Positions 52,603 through 63,507 of a DNA stretch of 64,000 bases are shown one piece after another (position 1 is the first letter of the stretch; every line of letters begins with the position of its first letter). The position numbers and the translations under genes are program-made. The notes beneath the pieces are model-generated. The model saw only the letters and a list, made by a program, of their open reading frames with translations. It was not told the origin of the DNA and did no database searches. The stretch comes from Mycobacteriales bacterium. Lineage in GTDB: Bacteria; Actinomycetota; Actinomycetes; Mycobacteriales; CADCTP01. The stretch is taken from the NCBI GenBank assembly GCA_035995165.1, contig DASYKU010000122.1, forward strand, positions 24,394 through 88,393, in the 5' to 3' direction.

Positions 52603-52608
52603 TAGAGT
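52603..52608 (+). promoter_or_regulatory. -10 hexamer of dnaX
   Basis: TAGAGT, six bases, GTG 52615; leaderless dnaX mRNA predicted. Confidence 0.55.
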
Positions 52609-52614
52609 CGCGGC

Positions 52615-54846
52615 GTGGCTCTCGCGCTCTACCGGAAATACCGACCGGCGACCTTCGCCGAGGTGGTCGGTCAGGAGCACGTCACCGAGCCGCTCATGCA
52701 GGCGCTGTCCAGCGGCCGGGTGAACCACGCCTACCTCTTCTCGGGGCCGCGCGGCTGCGGCAAGACCTCCAGCGCCCGGATCCTGGCCCGTTCGCTGAAC
52801 TGCCAGACCCGCGGGCCGACGCCCGATCCGTGCGGGACCTGCGACTCGTGCGTCGCGCTCGCGCCGGACGGGCCCGGCAGCCTCGACGTGATCGAGATCG
52901 ACGCGGCATCGCACGGTGGCGTGGACGACGCCCGGGATCTGCGCGAGCGGGCGTTCTTCGCGCCGGTCAGCTCGCGCTACAAGGTCTACATCGTCGACGA
53001 GGCCCACATGGTCAGCACGCAGGGCTTCAACGCCCTGCTCAAGCTGGTCGAGGAGCCGCCGGAGTTCCTGGTCTTCGTCTTCGCCACGACCGAGCCGGAC
53101 AAGGTGCTGACCACGATCCGGTCGCGGACGCACCACTACCCGTTCCGGTTGATCCCGCCGGGCACGATGCGCGGGCTGCTGTCCTCGATCTGCACGGCCG
53201 AGGGGATCGCGGTCGAGCCGACCGTGCTTCCGCTGGTCGTCCGGGCCGGCGGCGGATCGGCCCGGGACGCGTTGTCCGTGCTGGACCAGCTGATCGCCGG
53301 CTCCGGACCCGACGGCGTGCAGTACGCGCGGGCCGTCGGGCTGCTCGGCGTCACCGACGGTGCGCTGCTGGACGAGATGGTCGACGCGCTGGCGGCCGGC
53401 GACTCGGCCGCGGTGTACGAGACCGTCGACCGGGTGGTCGAGGCCGGACACGACCCGCGCCGGTTCGCGACCGACCTGCTGGAGCGGCTGCGCGACCTGG
53501 TCCTGCTCGACGCCGTACCGGACGCGAACACCAAGGGGATCATCGACTGCCCGCCCGACCAGGTCGAGCGGATGACCGACCAGGCCGCGCGGCTCGGCAC
53601 CGCGACGTTGTCCCGGCTGGCCGACATCGTGCACACCGGGCTGATCGAGATGCGCGGGACGACGTCGCCGCGGCTGCTGCTGGAGCTGGTCTCGGCCCGG
53701 ATGCTGCTGCCCTCGGCCAGCAGTGACGGGGCCGCGTTGCTGCAGCGGATGGAGCGGATGGAGCGCCGGCTCGCGGCGAGCGGAGAGTCCGCGGAGGTCG
53801 ACGAGCGACCGGCGCGGGTCGCTGACGCTCCTCGCCCGAGCGGGCGGGGCGGTTCGAGCGAGCAGGCGGGCGGCGCTACGGGGCGGTCCGGCGCTGCGGC
53901 CGGGCGGTCGGGTGCCGCGAACGGCTCGGCCGAGCAGGCGGGCGGCCGGGCCGAGCAGCCGGGCGGCCGGTCCGAGCAGGCGGCCGGGCGAGCCGAGCAG
54001 GCCGGCGGCCGGTCCGAGCAGGCGGCCGGCCGAGCCGGGCAAGCTGGCCGTGCGGCTGGCCAGGCAGGCGGCCGGTCCGGGCAGACGGCCGGCCGCGCCG
54101 AGCAGGCGGCCGGCCGCGCCGAGCAGGCGGCCGGCGGCGGCGAGCAGGCGGCCGGCGGCGCCGAGCAGGCGGGCGGTCGCGCCGGGCAGGCGGCTGGTCG
54201 AGGCGATCGGACGAGCGCGGGGCCCACGCAGGGCGCGCGGGACGGACAGCCGGACACGGGTGACCGGCCCGGCGACGAGACCGCGCACAGCGCGCCGACG
54301 GATTCCCGGGCCGGTGCGGCCGACAGCTGGGGCGAACCCGCGAGCCGCGCGCCGAGCGAGCCCGCGGTTCCGGCCCAGCGTGCGGCCGAACCCCGTCCAC
54401 ACACCCCGGTCGGCGAACTCGACGCCGCCGCCGTACGGCGGATCTGGCCCGAGGTGCTCGACTCCGTCAAACGCCGCCGCCGTACGGCTCACGCGTTGCT
54501 GATGAACGTCTCCGTGCACTCCGTCGATCACGGTGTGCTGACGCTGACGATCTCCTCGGTACCGCTGTCCCGGCTGCTGGCGCAGGAGGCGAACACCGAG
54601 GTCGTACGGGCCGCGGTCAAGGACGTGCTCGGGGTCGACTGGCGGATCGCGGTCACCGTCGACGGCGGTGGCGCGGCCGGGGGCGGCGAGCCGGGCGGAC
54701 CGCCGCCGCCGGACGAGGACCCGCGCGACGGCGAGCCGAGCCCACCGACCTCCGAGCCCAGCGCCGGCGCCCAGCGGGTCGACCCCGAGGAGGCCGCGAT
54801 CTCGCTCCTCCAGTCGACGCTGGGAGCGAAACGGATGGAGAGCTAG
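52615..54846 (+). CDS. dnaX: DNA polymerase III subunit gamma/tau
   Basis: A 743-residue clamp-loader subunit. AAA+ domain: Walker A GPRGCGKT (44-51), zinc Cys at about 63, 73, 76 and 79, Walker B VDEAHMVS and sensor 1 TTEPDKV. Domain III ends about residue 390. Next comes a low-complexity linker with a 7-residue tandem repeat (439-529), then a conserved C-terminal domain (about 600-690, ELDAAAVRRIWPEVLDSVK) and an acidic tail. The linker is much longer than needed. It leads the set with ybaB and recR. Confidence 0.93.
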   Translation: MALALYRKYRPATFAEVVGQEHVTEPLMQALSSGRVNHAYLFSGPRGCGKTSSARILARSLNCQTRGPTPDPCGTCDSCVALAPDGPGSLDVIEIDAASHGGVDDARDLRERAFFAPVSSRYKVYIVDEAHMVSTQGFNALLKLVEEPPEFLVFVFATTEPDKVLTTIRSRTHHYPFRLIPPGTMRGLLSSICTAEGIAVEPTVLPLVVRAGGGSARDALSVLDQLIAGSGPDGVQYARAVGLLGVTDGALLDEMVDALAAGDSAAVYETVDRVVEAGHDPRRFATDLLERLRDLVLLDAVPDANTKGIIDCPPDQVERMTDQAARLGTATLSRLADIVHTGLIEMRGTTSPRLLLELVSARMLLPSASSDGAALLQRMERMERRLAASGESAEVDERPARVADAPRPSGRGGSSEQAGGATGRSGAAAGRSGAANGSAEQAGGRAEQPGGRSEQAAGRAEQAGGRSEQAAGRAGQAGRAAGQAGGRSGQTAGRAEQAAGRAEQAAGGGEQAAGGAEQAGGRAGQAAGRGDRTSAGPTQGARDGQPDTGDRPGDETAHSAPTDSRAGAADSWGEPASRAPSEPAVPAQRAAEPRPHTPVGELDAAAVRRIWPEVLDSVKRRRRTAHALLMNVSVHSVDHGVLTLTISSVPLSRLLAQEANTEVVRAAVKDVLGVDWRIAVTVDGGGAAGGGEPGGPPPPDEDPRDGEPSPPTSEPSAGAQRVDPEEAAISLLQSTLGAKRMES
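53929..54201 (+). repeat. 21-bp tandem repeat inside dnaX (13 units)
   Basis: Exactly 13 in-frame 21-bp units, encoding variants of AEQAAGR (e.g. AEQAGGR, SEQAAGR, AGQAAGR, SGQTAGR). Units differ by one to a few bases, so the array has expanded and drifted. Length-variable in principle. Confidence 0.85.
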
Positions 54847-55712
54847 ATCCCGAGGTAGGCGAGGATCCCGCGTTCCAGGGCGACCGCGATCCGCTGCCGC
54901 CCGGCCGCTGACGTCTGCAGCCCCGAGTCCGCTCGGTTGTGCATGTTGCCGGCCTCGACCAGCACCGACGGCCGGGTGGAGAGGTTCAGCCCGCCCAGGT
55001 CGCCGCGGACGTCCAGGCCATCACCGCCGGCGATGTACGTCGCGTAGTCCATCCCGCTGCCCGCTCGCATCGCAGCGCGTACGGCCAGGGCCAGCCGCTG
55101 GGTCGCCGCTGACGCCCCGGTCTCCTCGATGACGTGGAACCCGGACCCGCTCGCCGGCCCGCCGTCGGCGTGCACGGACACCACCGCGGCCGCCTCCTGT
55201 CCGTTGCCGAACCGGCCCCGGACGTCCACGCAGGGACCGACACCGGTGTCGTTCGGCCTGGTCAGGCGTACGTCGATGCCGTGGGCGGCGAGCAGCCCGC
55301 GCAACCGGACCACGACGTCCCAGTTGAACGAGTGCTCCGCGTAGCCGGCGTTGTTCTCGGCGCCCACCTCGTTGCAGGGCTTGCGCAGCCCGCGGCCGGC
55401 GTCGACCAGCTTCGTCACCTCGGCGGTGTGGGTCGCGTTGCCGCCGTTGTGCCCGGGGTCGAGCACGACGACCGGCCGCGGCACCGCCGAGGGCGAGGGC
55501 GACGGGGAGGCCGCGGGCGACGGCATCGGCCGGGTCGCCAAGGCGGAGGGGGTGGGCGTCGCCGAGGACGGCGCCGGAGAGAGGGACGCCGTCGGTGGCG
55601 GCGCCGCGAGCGGCGTCGACGGGGACAGCGCGAGCGGCGGCGCAGCCGAGCCGCATCCGGCCAGCAGCAGGACGAGGCCGGCCGCAGCGACCAGGCGCGG
55701 AACGGCGGGCAC
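54843..55712 (-). CDS. N-acetylmuramoyl-L-alanine amidase lipoprotein
   Basis: A 289-residue exported peptidoglycan amidase (Amidase_3). A signal peptide with lipobox LLAGC (Cys about 21) is followed by a Pro/Ser/Thr-rich stalk of about 55 residues. The catalytic domain has [10 protein letters not shown] (first His), a Glu within [18 protein letters not shown], and SVHADGG (second zinc His). It trims cell-wall peptides from glycan. It is convergent with dnaX, overlapping 4 bp at the stops. Confidence 0.85.
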   Translation of the reverse strand: MPAVPRLVAAAGLVLLLAGCGSAAPPLALSPSTPLAAPPPTASLSPAPSSATPTPSALATRPMPSPAASPSPSPSAVPRPVVVLDPGHNGGNATHTAEVTKLVDAGRGLRKPCNEVGAENNAGYAEHSFNWDVVVRLRGLLAAHGIDVRLTRPNDTGVGPCVDVRGRFGNGQEAAAVVSVHADGGPASGSGFHVIEETGASAATQRLALAVRAAMRAGSGMDYATYIAGGDGLDVRGDLGGLNLSTRPSVLVEAGNMHNRADSGLQTSAAGRQRIAVALERGILAYLGI

Positions 55713-55793
55713 GGACCCAGCCTGCCAGTTCCCGGATCGTCGTACCCGCCGGATAGGCTCGCAGGACCAACAGCCGAGCACAGGAGACCCGCG

Positions 55794-56123
55794 GTGCGAC
55801 CCGGTGGCCAGCCCAACATGCAGCAGCTGATGAAGCAGGCGCAGAAGATGCAGCAGGAGCTGCTCGCCGCGCAGGAGGAGCTGGCCCAGACGGAGGTGAC
55901 CGGCACCGCGGGCGGTGGCCTGGTGACCGCGACCGTCACCGGCTCCAACGAGCTGAAGTCCGTGGTCATCGACCCGAGCGTGGTCGACCCGGAGGACGTG
56001 GAGACGCTGCAGGACCTCGTCGTCGCCGCGATCCGGGATGCCAACCGCGCCGCCGCGGAGCTCGCCGGCCAGCGGATGGGCCCGCTCACCCAGGGCATGG
56101 GTGGCCTCGGCCTGGGGATGTAG
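55794..56123 (+). CDS. YbaB/EbfC nucleoid-associated protein
   Basis: A 109-residue DNA-binding protein: Gln-rich helix [22 protein letters not shown] then core [14 protein letters not shown] and [24 protein letters not shown]. It works near recR in recombination or chromatin organisation. GTG 55794 has GGAG about 8 nt upstream. It is followed 6 bp later by recR. Confidence 0.9.
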   Translation: MRPGGQPNMQQLMKQAQKMQQELLAAQEELAQTEVTGTAGGGLVTATVTGSNELKSVVIDPSVVDPEDVETLQDLVVAAIRDANRAAAELAGQRMGPLTQGMGGLGLGM

Positions 56124-56129
56124 GGCCTC

Positions 56130-56729
56130 GTGTACGAGGGCGCGATCCAGGACCTGATCGACGAGCTCGGCCGGCTGCCGGGCATCGGTCCCAAGAGCGC
56201 GCAGCGGATCGCCTTCCACCTGCTCGCGGCCGAGCCGGCCGACGTGAGCCGGCTCGCGGCCGTGCTGCAGCGGGTGAAGGACGAGGTCAAGTTCTGCAAG
56301 ATCTGCGGCAACGTGTCCGAGGCCGAGGAGTGCCGGATCTGCCGGGATGTCCGCCGCGACCTCACGGTGATCTGCGTTGTCGAGGAGCCCAAGGACGTCG
56401 TCGCGATCGAGCGGACCCGCGAGTTCCGCGGTCGCTACCACGTGCTCGGCGGCGCGATCAGCCCGATCGAGGGCATCGGCCCGGACGATCTGAAGGTGCG
56501 GGAGCTGCTGCTGCGGCTGCAGGACGGGGTGGTGACCGAGCTGATCCTGGCCACCGACCCCAACCTGGAGGGCGAGGCGACCGCGACGTACCTGGCCCGG
56601 CTGATCAAGCCGATAGGCCTGAAGGTGACCCGGCTGGCCAGCGGCCTGCCCGTCGGCGGCGACCTGGAGTATGCGGACGAGGTCACGCTCGGCCGCGCGT
56701 TCTCCGGCCGCCGGCTCCTGGACGTCTGA
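56130..56729 (+). CDS. recR: Recombination protein RecR
   Basis: A 199-residue gap-repair mediator of the RecFOR pathway. Helix-hairpin-helix [17 protein letters not shown] (about 16-32), zinc finger [16 protein letters not shown] (about 56-71), Toprim domain with [12 protein letters not shown] and a C-terminal Walker-like segment. Start GTG 56130, coupled to ybaB. A repeat array follows directly after the stop. Confidence 0.93.
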   Translation: MYEGAIQDLIDELGRLPGIGPKSAQRIAFHLLAAEPADVSRLAAVLQRVKDEVKFCKICGNVSEAEECRICRDVRRDLTVICVVEEPKDVVAIERTREFRGRYHVLGGAISPIEGIGPDDLKVRELLLRLQDGVVTELILATDPNLEGEATATYLARLIKPIGLKVTRLASGLPVGGDLEYADEVTLGRAFSGRRLLDV

Positions 56730-56928
56730 CCCGATCCGGGCCGCCGACAGGAGCCGACCCGGGCCGCCCGCAGGGCCGACCCGATCCGGGCCGCCGGCAG
56801 GGGCCGACCCGACCCGATCCGGGCCGCCGACAGGGCCGACCGGGCAGGGCCGACCAGGCAGGGCCGACCGGGCAGGGCCGACCCGGCTGAGGCGCCGGCA
56901 GGGCCGACGCGGCCGGGGCAGGACCGAT
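56728..56928. repeat. Intergenic GACC...CAGGGCC minisatellite
   Basis: About nine units of unequal length, each beginning GACC or GAC and ending near CAGGGCC. Longer units carry GATCCGGGCCGCCGACAGG; the middle has three 14-bp units (GACCGGGCAGGGCC, one with an A variant). It fills the gap between recR and the Asp-box protein at 56948. It may fold as the terminator of the dnaX-recR unit. Confidence 0.7.
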
Positions 56929-56947
56929 GGGCGCGTCGGCCCGTCCC

Positions 56948-58090
56948 TCAGGTGATCCGCTCGGTCCGCCAGGTCTCGCCGCCGTCGGACGAGGTGAGCA
57001 CGAGCGGGTCCGGGATCCGCCCCCGCGGCACCGCCGCCAGGATCCCGCCGGGACCGGTGCTGACCTGGTCCGGCCGGGTCGGGCCCGGGTCCGGCAGCGC
57101 GGCGAACGACCCGTCCTCCTGCAGCAGCCAGACCGTCCCGCCGGGGTCGGCGACGATGAGGCCGCGCTCGCCGACCAGCGCGGACCGGACGCTGCGCGGC
57201 ACCGGCCCGGGCATCCGCGCCCAGCTGCCGGTCGGCCCGCGGATCGCCCAGACCCCGATCAGCCGGCTGTTCCCGTCGGTGCGGGTGGTGCTGCAGAGCA
57301 GGTACGCGGCCCCGTCCGGACCGGTGACCAGGCGCAGCACGTCGAAGTCCGGGGCCAGCCCGCGGACCGGGACCGTCGTCCAGGTCCGGCCGCGGTCCAG
57401 ACTGACCGCGCTGGTCACGTCCGTACGGGTGGTCGAGACGGCCCAGGCCGTGCTCCCGCGCATCGTGTACGCGCGGACGCCGGCCCCGGGGAACGGCTGG
57501 TTTCGCAGCGGCCGCAGCAACCCGGTCCCCGGTTCCAGTGCCACCAGCCGTTCGTGGCAGCTCGCGCACACGTCCGAGTCCAGCAGCCCGGCCGGTGGGA
57601 CGACGTCGATCGGCCGGCCGCGGGCGAGCTGGTGCTGGCTGGCGCCGACGCCGTCGGTCGAGGAGTAGACCCGCCCGCTGGTCGACTGCTCCAGCACGGT
57701 CACCACGTCGTCGCCGCTGACCGCGAGGGTGGGGACGACGCCGACGGTGGTCCGGGTCTCGGTCACCAGCGGCAGCGCGGTCCAGCCGGCGCTCCCGTCG
57801 ACCGGGCGCCGGTGCAGCCGGTAGCCGCAGGCCCGGACCGTGGCCGGGTCGCACTCGGCCACCAGCGCGTACGCCCAGCGGGTGCCGACGGCGACCGAGA
57901 CCACGCCCGGCCCGGGCGTCCGGGAGATCGGTACCGGGGTGGGCGTCGGCGCGGTTTCCGGGTGGCCGGGCGCGGACCGGGCCGCGAGCAGCACGGCGAC
58001 GCCCGCGACCACCGCGGCCGCGGCGATCGAGAACCGGCGCCGCTGCCGCGCCGGACGCGGTGGCCCGCCACTGCTCAGCACGTCGGCCAC
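56948..58090 (-). CDS. Asp-box beta-propeller membrane protein, copy 3
   Basis: A 380-residue paralogue. One N-terminal membrane helix (about 20-38) is preceded by basic residues, so it is anchored with the bulk outside. Asp-box turns SLDRGRTWTTV and SSDGGETWRTE indicate a sialidase-like propeller. It shares VVSVAVGTRWAYALV, CGYRLHRR and a CASC pair with copy 2. GTG 58090 lies 6 nt after TACCAT. No catalytic residues of sialidase were seen. Confidence 0.75.
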   Translation of the reverse strand: MADVLSSGGPPRPARQRRRFSIAAAAVVAGVAVLLAARSAPGHPETAPTPTPVPISRTPGPGVVSVAVGTRWAYALVAECDPATVRACGYRLHRRPVDGSAGWTALPLVTETRTTVGVVPTLAVSGDDVVTVLEQSTSGRVYSSTDGVGASQHQLARGRPIDVVPPAGLLDSDVCASCHERLVALEPGTGLLRPLRNQPFPGAGVRAYTMRGSTAWAVSTTRTDVTSAVSLDRGRTWTTVPVRGLAPDFDVLRLVTGPDGAAYLLCSTTRTDGNSRLIGVWAIRGPTGSWARMPGPVPRSVRSALVGERGLIVADPGGTVWLLQEDGSFAALPDPGPTRPDQVSTGPGGILAAVPRGRIPDPLVLTSSDGGETWRTERIT

Positions 58091-58312
58091 GATCCGATGG
58101 TAGGTGCGTGAACTGCCCGTCCGTCTCAGCCGTGTTCCCGGCGGGGACCCTGGACACCGGGACCGATCGCCCCCGATCGGGCCACCTAGGCCCCCGGTAC
58201 GCCGGCGTGCCTCTGCCGGCTGGGCGCCCGCACACCCACCACACCACCCGCGGGCCACCGGCCGCGGTGCTCCCTCAGGCCTTCCCCCAGGCCGCCGGGG
58301 CACCGCGGTCGG
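58091..58312. other. Spacer between Asp-box copies 2 and 3
   Basis: About 220 bp; holds the promoter of copy 3 (see 58097) and GC-rich inverted segments near copy 2's stop. No gene evident. Confidence 0.4.
58097..58102 (-). promoter_or_regulatory. -10 hexamer of Asp-box copy 3
   Basis: TACCAT on the minus strand, 6 nt from GTG 58090. Confidence 0.5.
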
Positions 58313-59407
58313 TCAGCCGACCCGCTCGTCCCGCCAGCTCACGCCCCCGTCGTACGAGACGAGGACGGTGCCGGGGGTCGTGGGCAGGCCCAGCAGGAGG
58401 CGGCCCGGACCGCCGGCCAGGAAGCCGGGCGTCGCGGTCAGCTGCAGGAACGAGCCGTCCGCCATCAGCCGCCAGGCGTGCCCGTCGCCGTCCCCGATCA
58501 GCAGCCCGCGCTCGTCGGCCACGGCCGAGTACGCGGCGACCGGGCCGGTCGGCGGGGTGAGCCGGCGCCAGGTCCCGGCGGGCGAGTCGATCCGCCGGAC
58601 GTCGGGCAGGTCGGTGCCCGCCCGGCGCCCGATCAGGTACGCGCCGCCGCCCGGGACCGTGGTCAGCAGCACCGCGCCGGTGGTCACCATGCCGCCGGCC
58701 AGCGGGATCGTCCGCCAGGTCCGGCCGCCGTCCGGGCTCACGGCCGTGCTGCCGCCGCGCGGGCCGACCTGTGCGGCCCAGAGCACCGGCCCGTCGGCCT
58801 CGGCCAGTTGCAGGCCGAAGGCGGTGAATCGCGGCTGTGACCGCAGCGCCGACAACTCGCCGCTGACCGGGTCCAGCACGGTCACCGTGCTGCCGCAGCT
58901 CGCGCAGAGCCCGGTGGCCAGCACGGCGCCCGGCGGCAGCACGGCCACCGGCCGGCCGGGCCGCAGGTGCGCGGTGGTGACCGTGGCGCCGCCGTCGGCC
59001 GAGGCGTACACGGTGCTGTCGTCGACCAGGATCACCCGGTCGTCCGGGGTGACCCGCAGGGAGATGTCCAGGCTGGTGGTGGTGCGGCCGGTGACGTGCA
59101 TCGGCAGCGCCTGCCAACCCGGCGTGCTGAACGAGCGCCGGTGCAGCCGGTAGTCGCACTCGTGCACGATCCGGCCGTCGCAGGTGGACACCAGCGCGTA
59201 CGCCCAGCGGGTGCCGACGGCGACCGAGACCACGGTCGAGCGGGTCGGCGGCGCGACCACGGTGATCGGCGCCGGGCGGTCCCGGTTCGAGTGGACGAGT
59301 GCCGGGACGCCGAGGGCCAGGGCGAGGACGACCAGGGCGACGAGCCCGCGCCGGGACCGGGACGGCGGCCGGTCGTCGCCACCGGTGAGCACGTCCCCGG
59401 GGTTCAT
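58313..59407 (-). CDS. Asp-box beta-propeller membrane protein, copy 2
   Basis: A 364-residue paralogue. Cytoplasmic start MNPGDVLTGGDD, basic RSRRG, one helix (about 21-38), then an outer domain with Asp-box turns SPDGGRTWRTI and SYDGGVSWRDE. The shared blocks VVSVAVGTRWAYALV, CDYRLHRR and LCASCGS are present. Its ATG overlaps the stop of copy 1 by 4 bp, so the two are one transcript. Confidence 0.75.
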   Translation of the reverse strand: MNPGDVLTGGDDRPPSRSRRGLVALVVLALALGVPALVHSNRDRPAPITVVAPPTRSTVVSVAVGTRWAYALVSTCDGRIVHECDYRLHRRSFSTPGWQALPMHVTGRTTTSLDISLRVTPDDRVILVDDSTVYASADGGATVTTAHLRPGRPVAVLPPGAVLATGLCASCGSTVTVLDPVSGELSALRSQPRFTAFGLQLAEADGPVLWAAQVGPRGGSTAVSPDGGRTWRTIPLAGGMVTTGAVLLTTVPGGGAYLIGRRAGTDLPDVRRIDSPAGTWRRLTPPTGPVAAYSAVADERGLLIGDGDGHAWRLMADGSFLQLTATPGFLAGGPGRLLLGLPTTPGTVLVSYDGGVSWRDERVG

Positions 59408-60543
59408 GCCGGCAGCGGGAGCACGGACCAGCCGACGTCGCGGTCCCGGCGCAGCAGCAGGTGCCAGCCGTCGGCGGTGATCGCGGCGACCGTGCCGTCC
59501 GCGGCCCGGCGCAGGGTCGTCGGGATCAGCGGCGGGTCGCCGACCCGGCCGGCCGGCAGGTAGAAGTTCACCGTCCGGCCGGTGTCGTAGGCGAGCTGAC
59601 CGCCGCTGCTGCCGTCGGCGAACAGGACGCCGCCGGCCGACAGCGAGACCGCGGTCGTGTACTTCGGGGTGCCGCCGCCGGCATCGGAGTAGTCGATCAC
59701 CTGGGTCCAGGACTTCCCGCTGTGCCAGACCGTGGCCACGCCGGGCTCGCCCGCGGGCAGCGGCCGGGTCACGACCAGGTACGCCGAGCCGTCGTCGCCC
59801 GGGACCAACCCCAGCTCCGGGGTCTTGTACGCGGCCTTGGTCACCGTCGTCCGGGTCCAGCTGCGGCCGGCGTCCCGGCTGGTCGCGACGACCAGCGCGG
59901 TGCCGCTGCGGGCGGCCGCGTAGAGCGTGCCGCCGCTGCCGGTGACCGCGAGCAGACCGGCCATCGGCTGCTGCCGCAGCGGGTGCCAGCTACCGCCGAC
60001 CGGGTCGAAGACACCGATCCCGCCGGTGCCGAGCTCCGCTACCAGGCCGGCCGGCACGGTCGCGACCGCGGCGCCGTCCCCGCCCGGCCGCAGCCCGAAC
60101 TCCTTGCCGCCGTCGACGCTGACGTACGTGCCCGGCGCGGTGCCGTCGAGCACGGCCAGGTAGCGGTCGTGCGCGCCGGTGACCAGCAGCCGGCCGGGGG
60201 AGGTGGCCTCGTGCGGGACGGTCAGCCCGGTGGTCGTCCAGCTGGTGCCGTCCCAGGTCAGCAGCCGGTAGCCGCAGTGGGCCACGCAGAAGCCGGTCAG
60301 CGCGTAGACCTTCCCGGCGGCGACCGCGACGTCGTAGACGTAGTAGTGCGGCTGCAGCGGGGTGACCGGGGCGGCGGCCGGGACCGGCTTCGGCGCGGCC
60401 GGCGCGCCGGGGGTGGACCGGACGGCCAGCACGATGCCGGTCGCGACCAGCGCGAGCACGACCAGGACGCCGGCCAGCCGGTGCCGGGGCGGCCGGGAGG
60501 ACGGCCGGGCGGACCCGGACTCGAGCAGGTCCGGCCCGGTCAC
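59404..60543 (-). CDS. Asp-box beta-propeller membrane protein, copy 1
   Basis: A 379-residue paralogue, the most diverged. Basic region, one helix (about 24-40) and an outer propeller with Asp-box TSRDAGRSWTRT. It has CVAHCGYRLL instead of the CASC site. The start is placed at GTG 60543 because VTGPDLLES aligns with MNPGDVLTG of copy 2. A tighter ribosome site is lacking, so codons up to 60579 remain possible. It is 39 bp after leuA on the same strand. Confidence 0.7.
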   Translation of the reverse strand: MTGPDLLESGSARPSSRPPRHRLAGVLVVLALVATGIVLAVRSTPGAPAAPKPVPAAAPVTPLQPHYYVYDVAVAAGKVYALTGFCVAHCGYRLLTWDGTSWTTTGLTVPHEATSPGRLLVTGAHDRYLAVLDGTAPGTYVSVDGGKEFGLRPGGDGAAVATVPAGLVAELGTGGIGVFDPVGGSWHPLRQQPMAGLLAVTGSGGTLYAAARSGTALVVATSRDAGRSWTRTTVTKAAYKTPELGLVPGDDGSAYLVVTRPLPAGEPGVATVWHSGKSWTQVIDYSDAGGGTPKYTTAVSLSAGGVLFADGSSGGQLAYDTGRTVNFYLPAGRVGDPPLIPTTLRRAADGTVAAITADGWHLLLRRDRDVGWSVLPLPA

Positions 60544-60582
60544 CTCCTCATGGTCGCAGCCGGAAGCCGCCCCGGCCACGGT

Positions 60583-62454
<1,872 letters not shown>

Positions 62455-63507
62455 TCAGGCGATCCGCTGGCCGCGGGCCAGCCGCGTGGTCGGCGTTCGG
62501 AGCCGGATGGTGGCGATCCAGAGCGCGCCCGCGGCCAGGGCCAGGTCGATCCCGAGCCCGAGCGGCCAGACCGGCCCGCCGGTGACGCCCGGCGGCACGC
62601 CGTACGAGGTGCCGTTCTCGTCCTGCAGCGCGGCCGGCGTCGCCCGGATCCGGTGCAGCGAGCGCGACAGGGAGCCGAGGACGTCGACGTCGGCCGGCTC
62701 CTTGATCACGTCCCCGTTCGGCAGCCGGATCTGGCGCACGGGACCGGCCGGGGCCGAGTCGGCCAGCACCGCGAACGGGTTGGGCGCGACCAGCCACCAG
62801 GTCCGGTCCGGCCGCGCGATCGTGGTCCGGTACGGGTCGTCGATGCAGTTGCGGCCGGACGGGTCGCAGGACCGGCTGATCGCCGTGACCTCCTGCTGGG
62901 TGCTGGCCGTGACCAGTCCGAAGGCGATCGCGGTGCCGGCCGACAACGCGAACACCGTCAGGTACGCCAGCACCCCGGACGTGGTCGAGCGGGCCAGCAA
63001 CGCGGACAGGCCGAGCGAGATCGCGCAGACCACCCCGAGCAGCAACGCGGTGACCAGGTAGACGCCGGCGACGCGGATCACGGACAGGCCGCCCTCGACG
63101 TAGCACCACAGCGCCAGCGGCAGCGTCACGGCCAGGAACACCAGCGCGGTGCCCCAGGAGGCGACGAGCTTGCCGAGCGCGATCTCGCTCGCCCGCAGCC
63201 GGGTGACCTGCAGGGTCGCCAGCGTCCCGCGCTCCCGGTCGCCGTTGACGGACTGCGCCGCCAGGGCCGGCGCGACCAGCAGCGCCAGCGCCAGGACGAC
63301 CAGCACGACGACGCCGAACATGACGGCGCCGAGCGTGCGCTCCGCCTGCACGTCGGTGCCGAAGACGTTGGGCTGCGCGGCGGCGTTGCGGACCAGCCAG
63401 GTGACCACCGCCAGCACCACGAACCAGGCACCGACCAGCCAGCGCCAGCGCCCGGCCCGGATCCGCAGCCGGAACTCCAGCCGGGCAACCGTGAGGATCC
63501 CGTTCAC
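62455..63507 (-). CDS. ABC exporter permease (ABC-2 type)
   Basis: A 350-residue membrane subunit. About six helices (first 24-40, then 62-85, 107-130, 145-170, 180-200, last 318-338) and a large loop at about 205-310 between helices 5 and 6 containing two Cys (SCDPSGRNC). NGDRERGTLATLQVTRLRASEI is the family cytoplasmic element. Its ATG overlaps the ATPase stop (63504-63507), so they form one transporter. Substrate unknown. Confidence 0.83.
   Translation of the reverse strand: MNGILTVARLEFRLRIRAGRWRWLVGAWFVVLAVVTWLVRNAAAQPNVFGTDVQAERTLGAVMFGVVVLVVLALALLVAPALAAQSVNGDRERGTLATLQVTRLRASEIALGKLVASWGTALVFLAVTLPLALWCYVEGGLSVIRVAGVYLVTALLLGVVCAISLGLSALLARSTTSGVLAYLTVFALSAGTAIAFGLVTASTQQEVTAISRSCDPSGRNCIDDPYRTTIARPDRTWWLVAPNPFAVLADSAPAGPVRQIRLPNGDVIKEPADVDVLGSLSRSLHRIRATPAALQDENGTSYGVPPGVTGGPVWPLGLGIDLALAAGALWIATIRLRTPTTRLARGQRIA

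Noticed and set aside
53929..54201. Possible CRISPR-like array in dnaX
   Set aside because: Units are contiguous without spacers, in frame and coding.
53876..54400. Antisense frame across the dnaX repeats
   Set aside because: Open only because of the 21-bp repeat; Pro/Arg-rich, no start signal.
56671..56955. Small reading frame over the minisatellite
   Set aside because: Translation simply mirrors the repeats; starts inside recR.
54843..58247. One 1134-codon frame covering the amidase
   Set aside because: Runs through ybaB, recR and the minisatellite in antisense; the amidase proper starts at GTG 55712.
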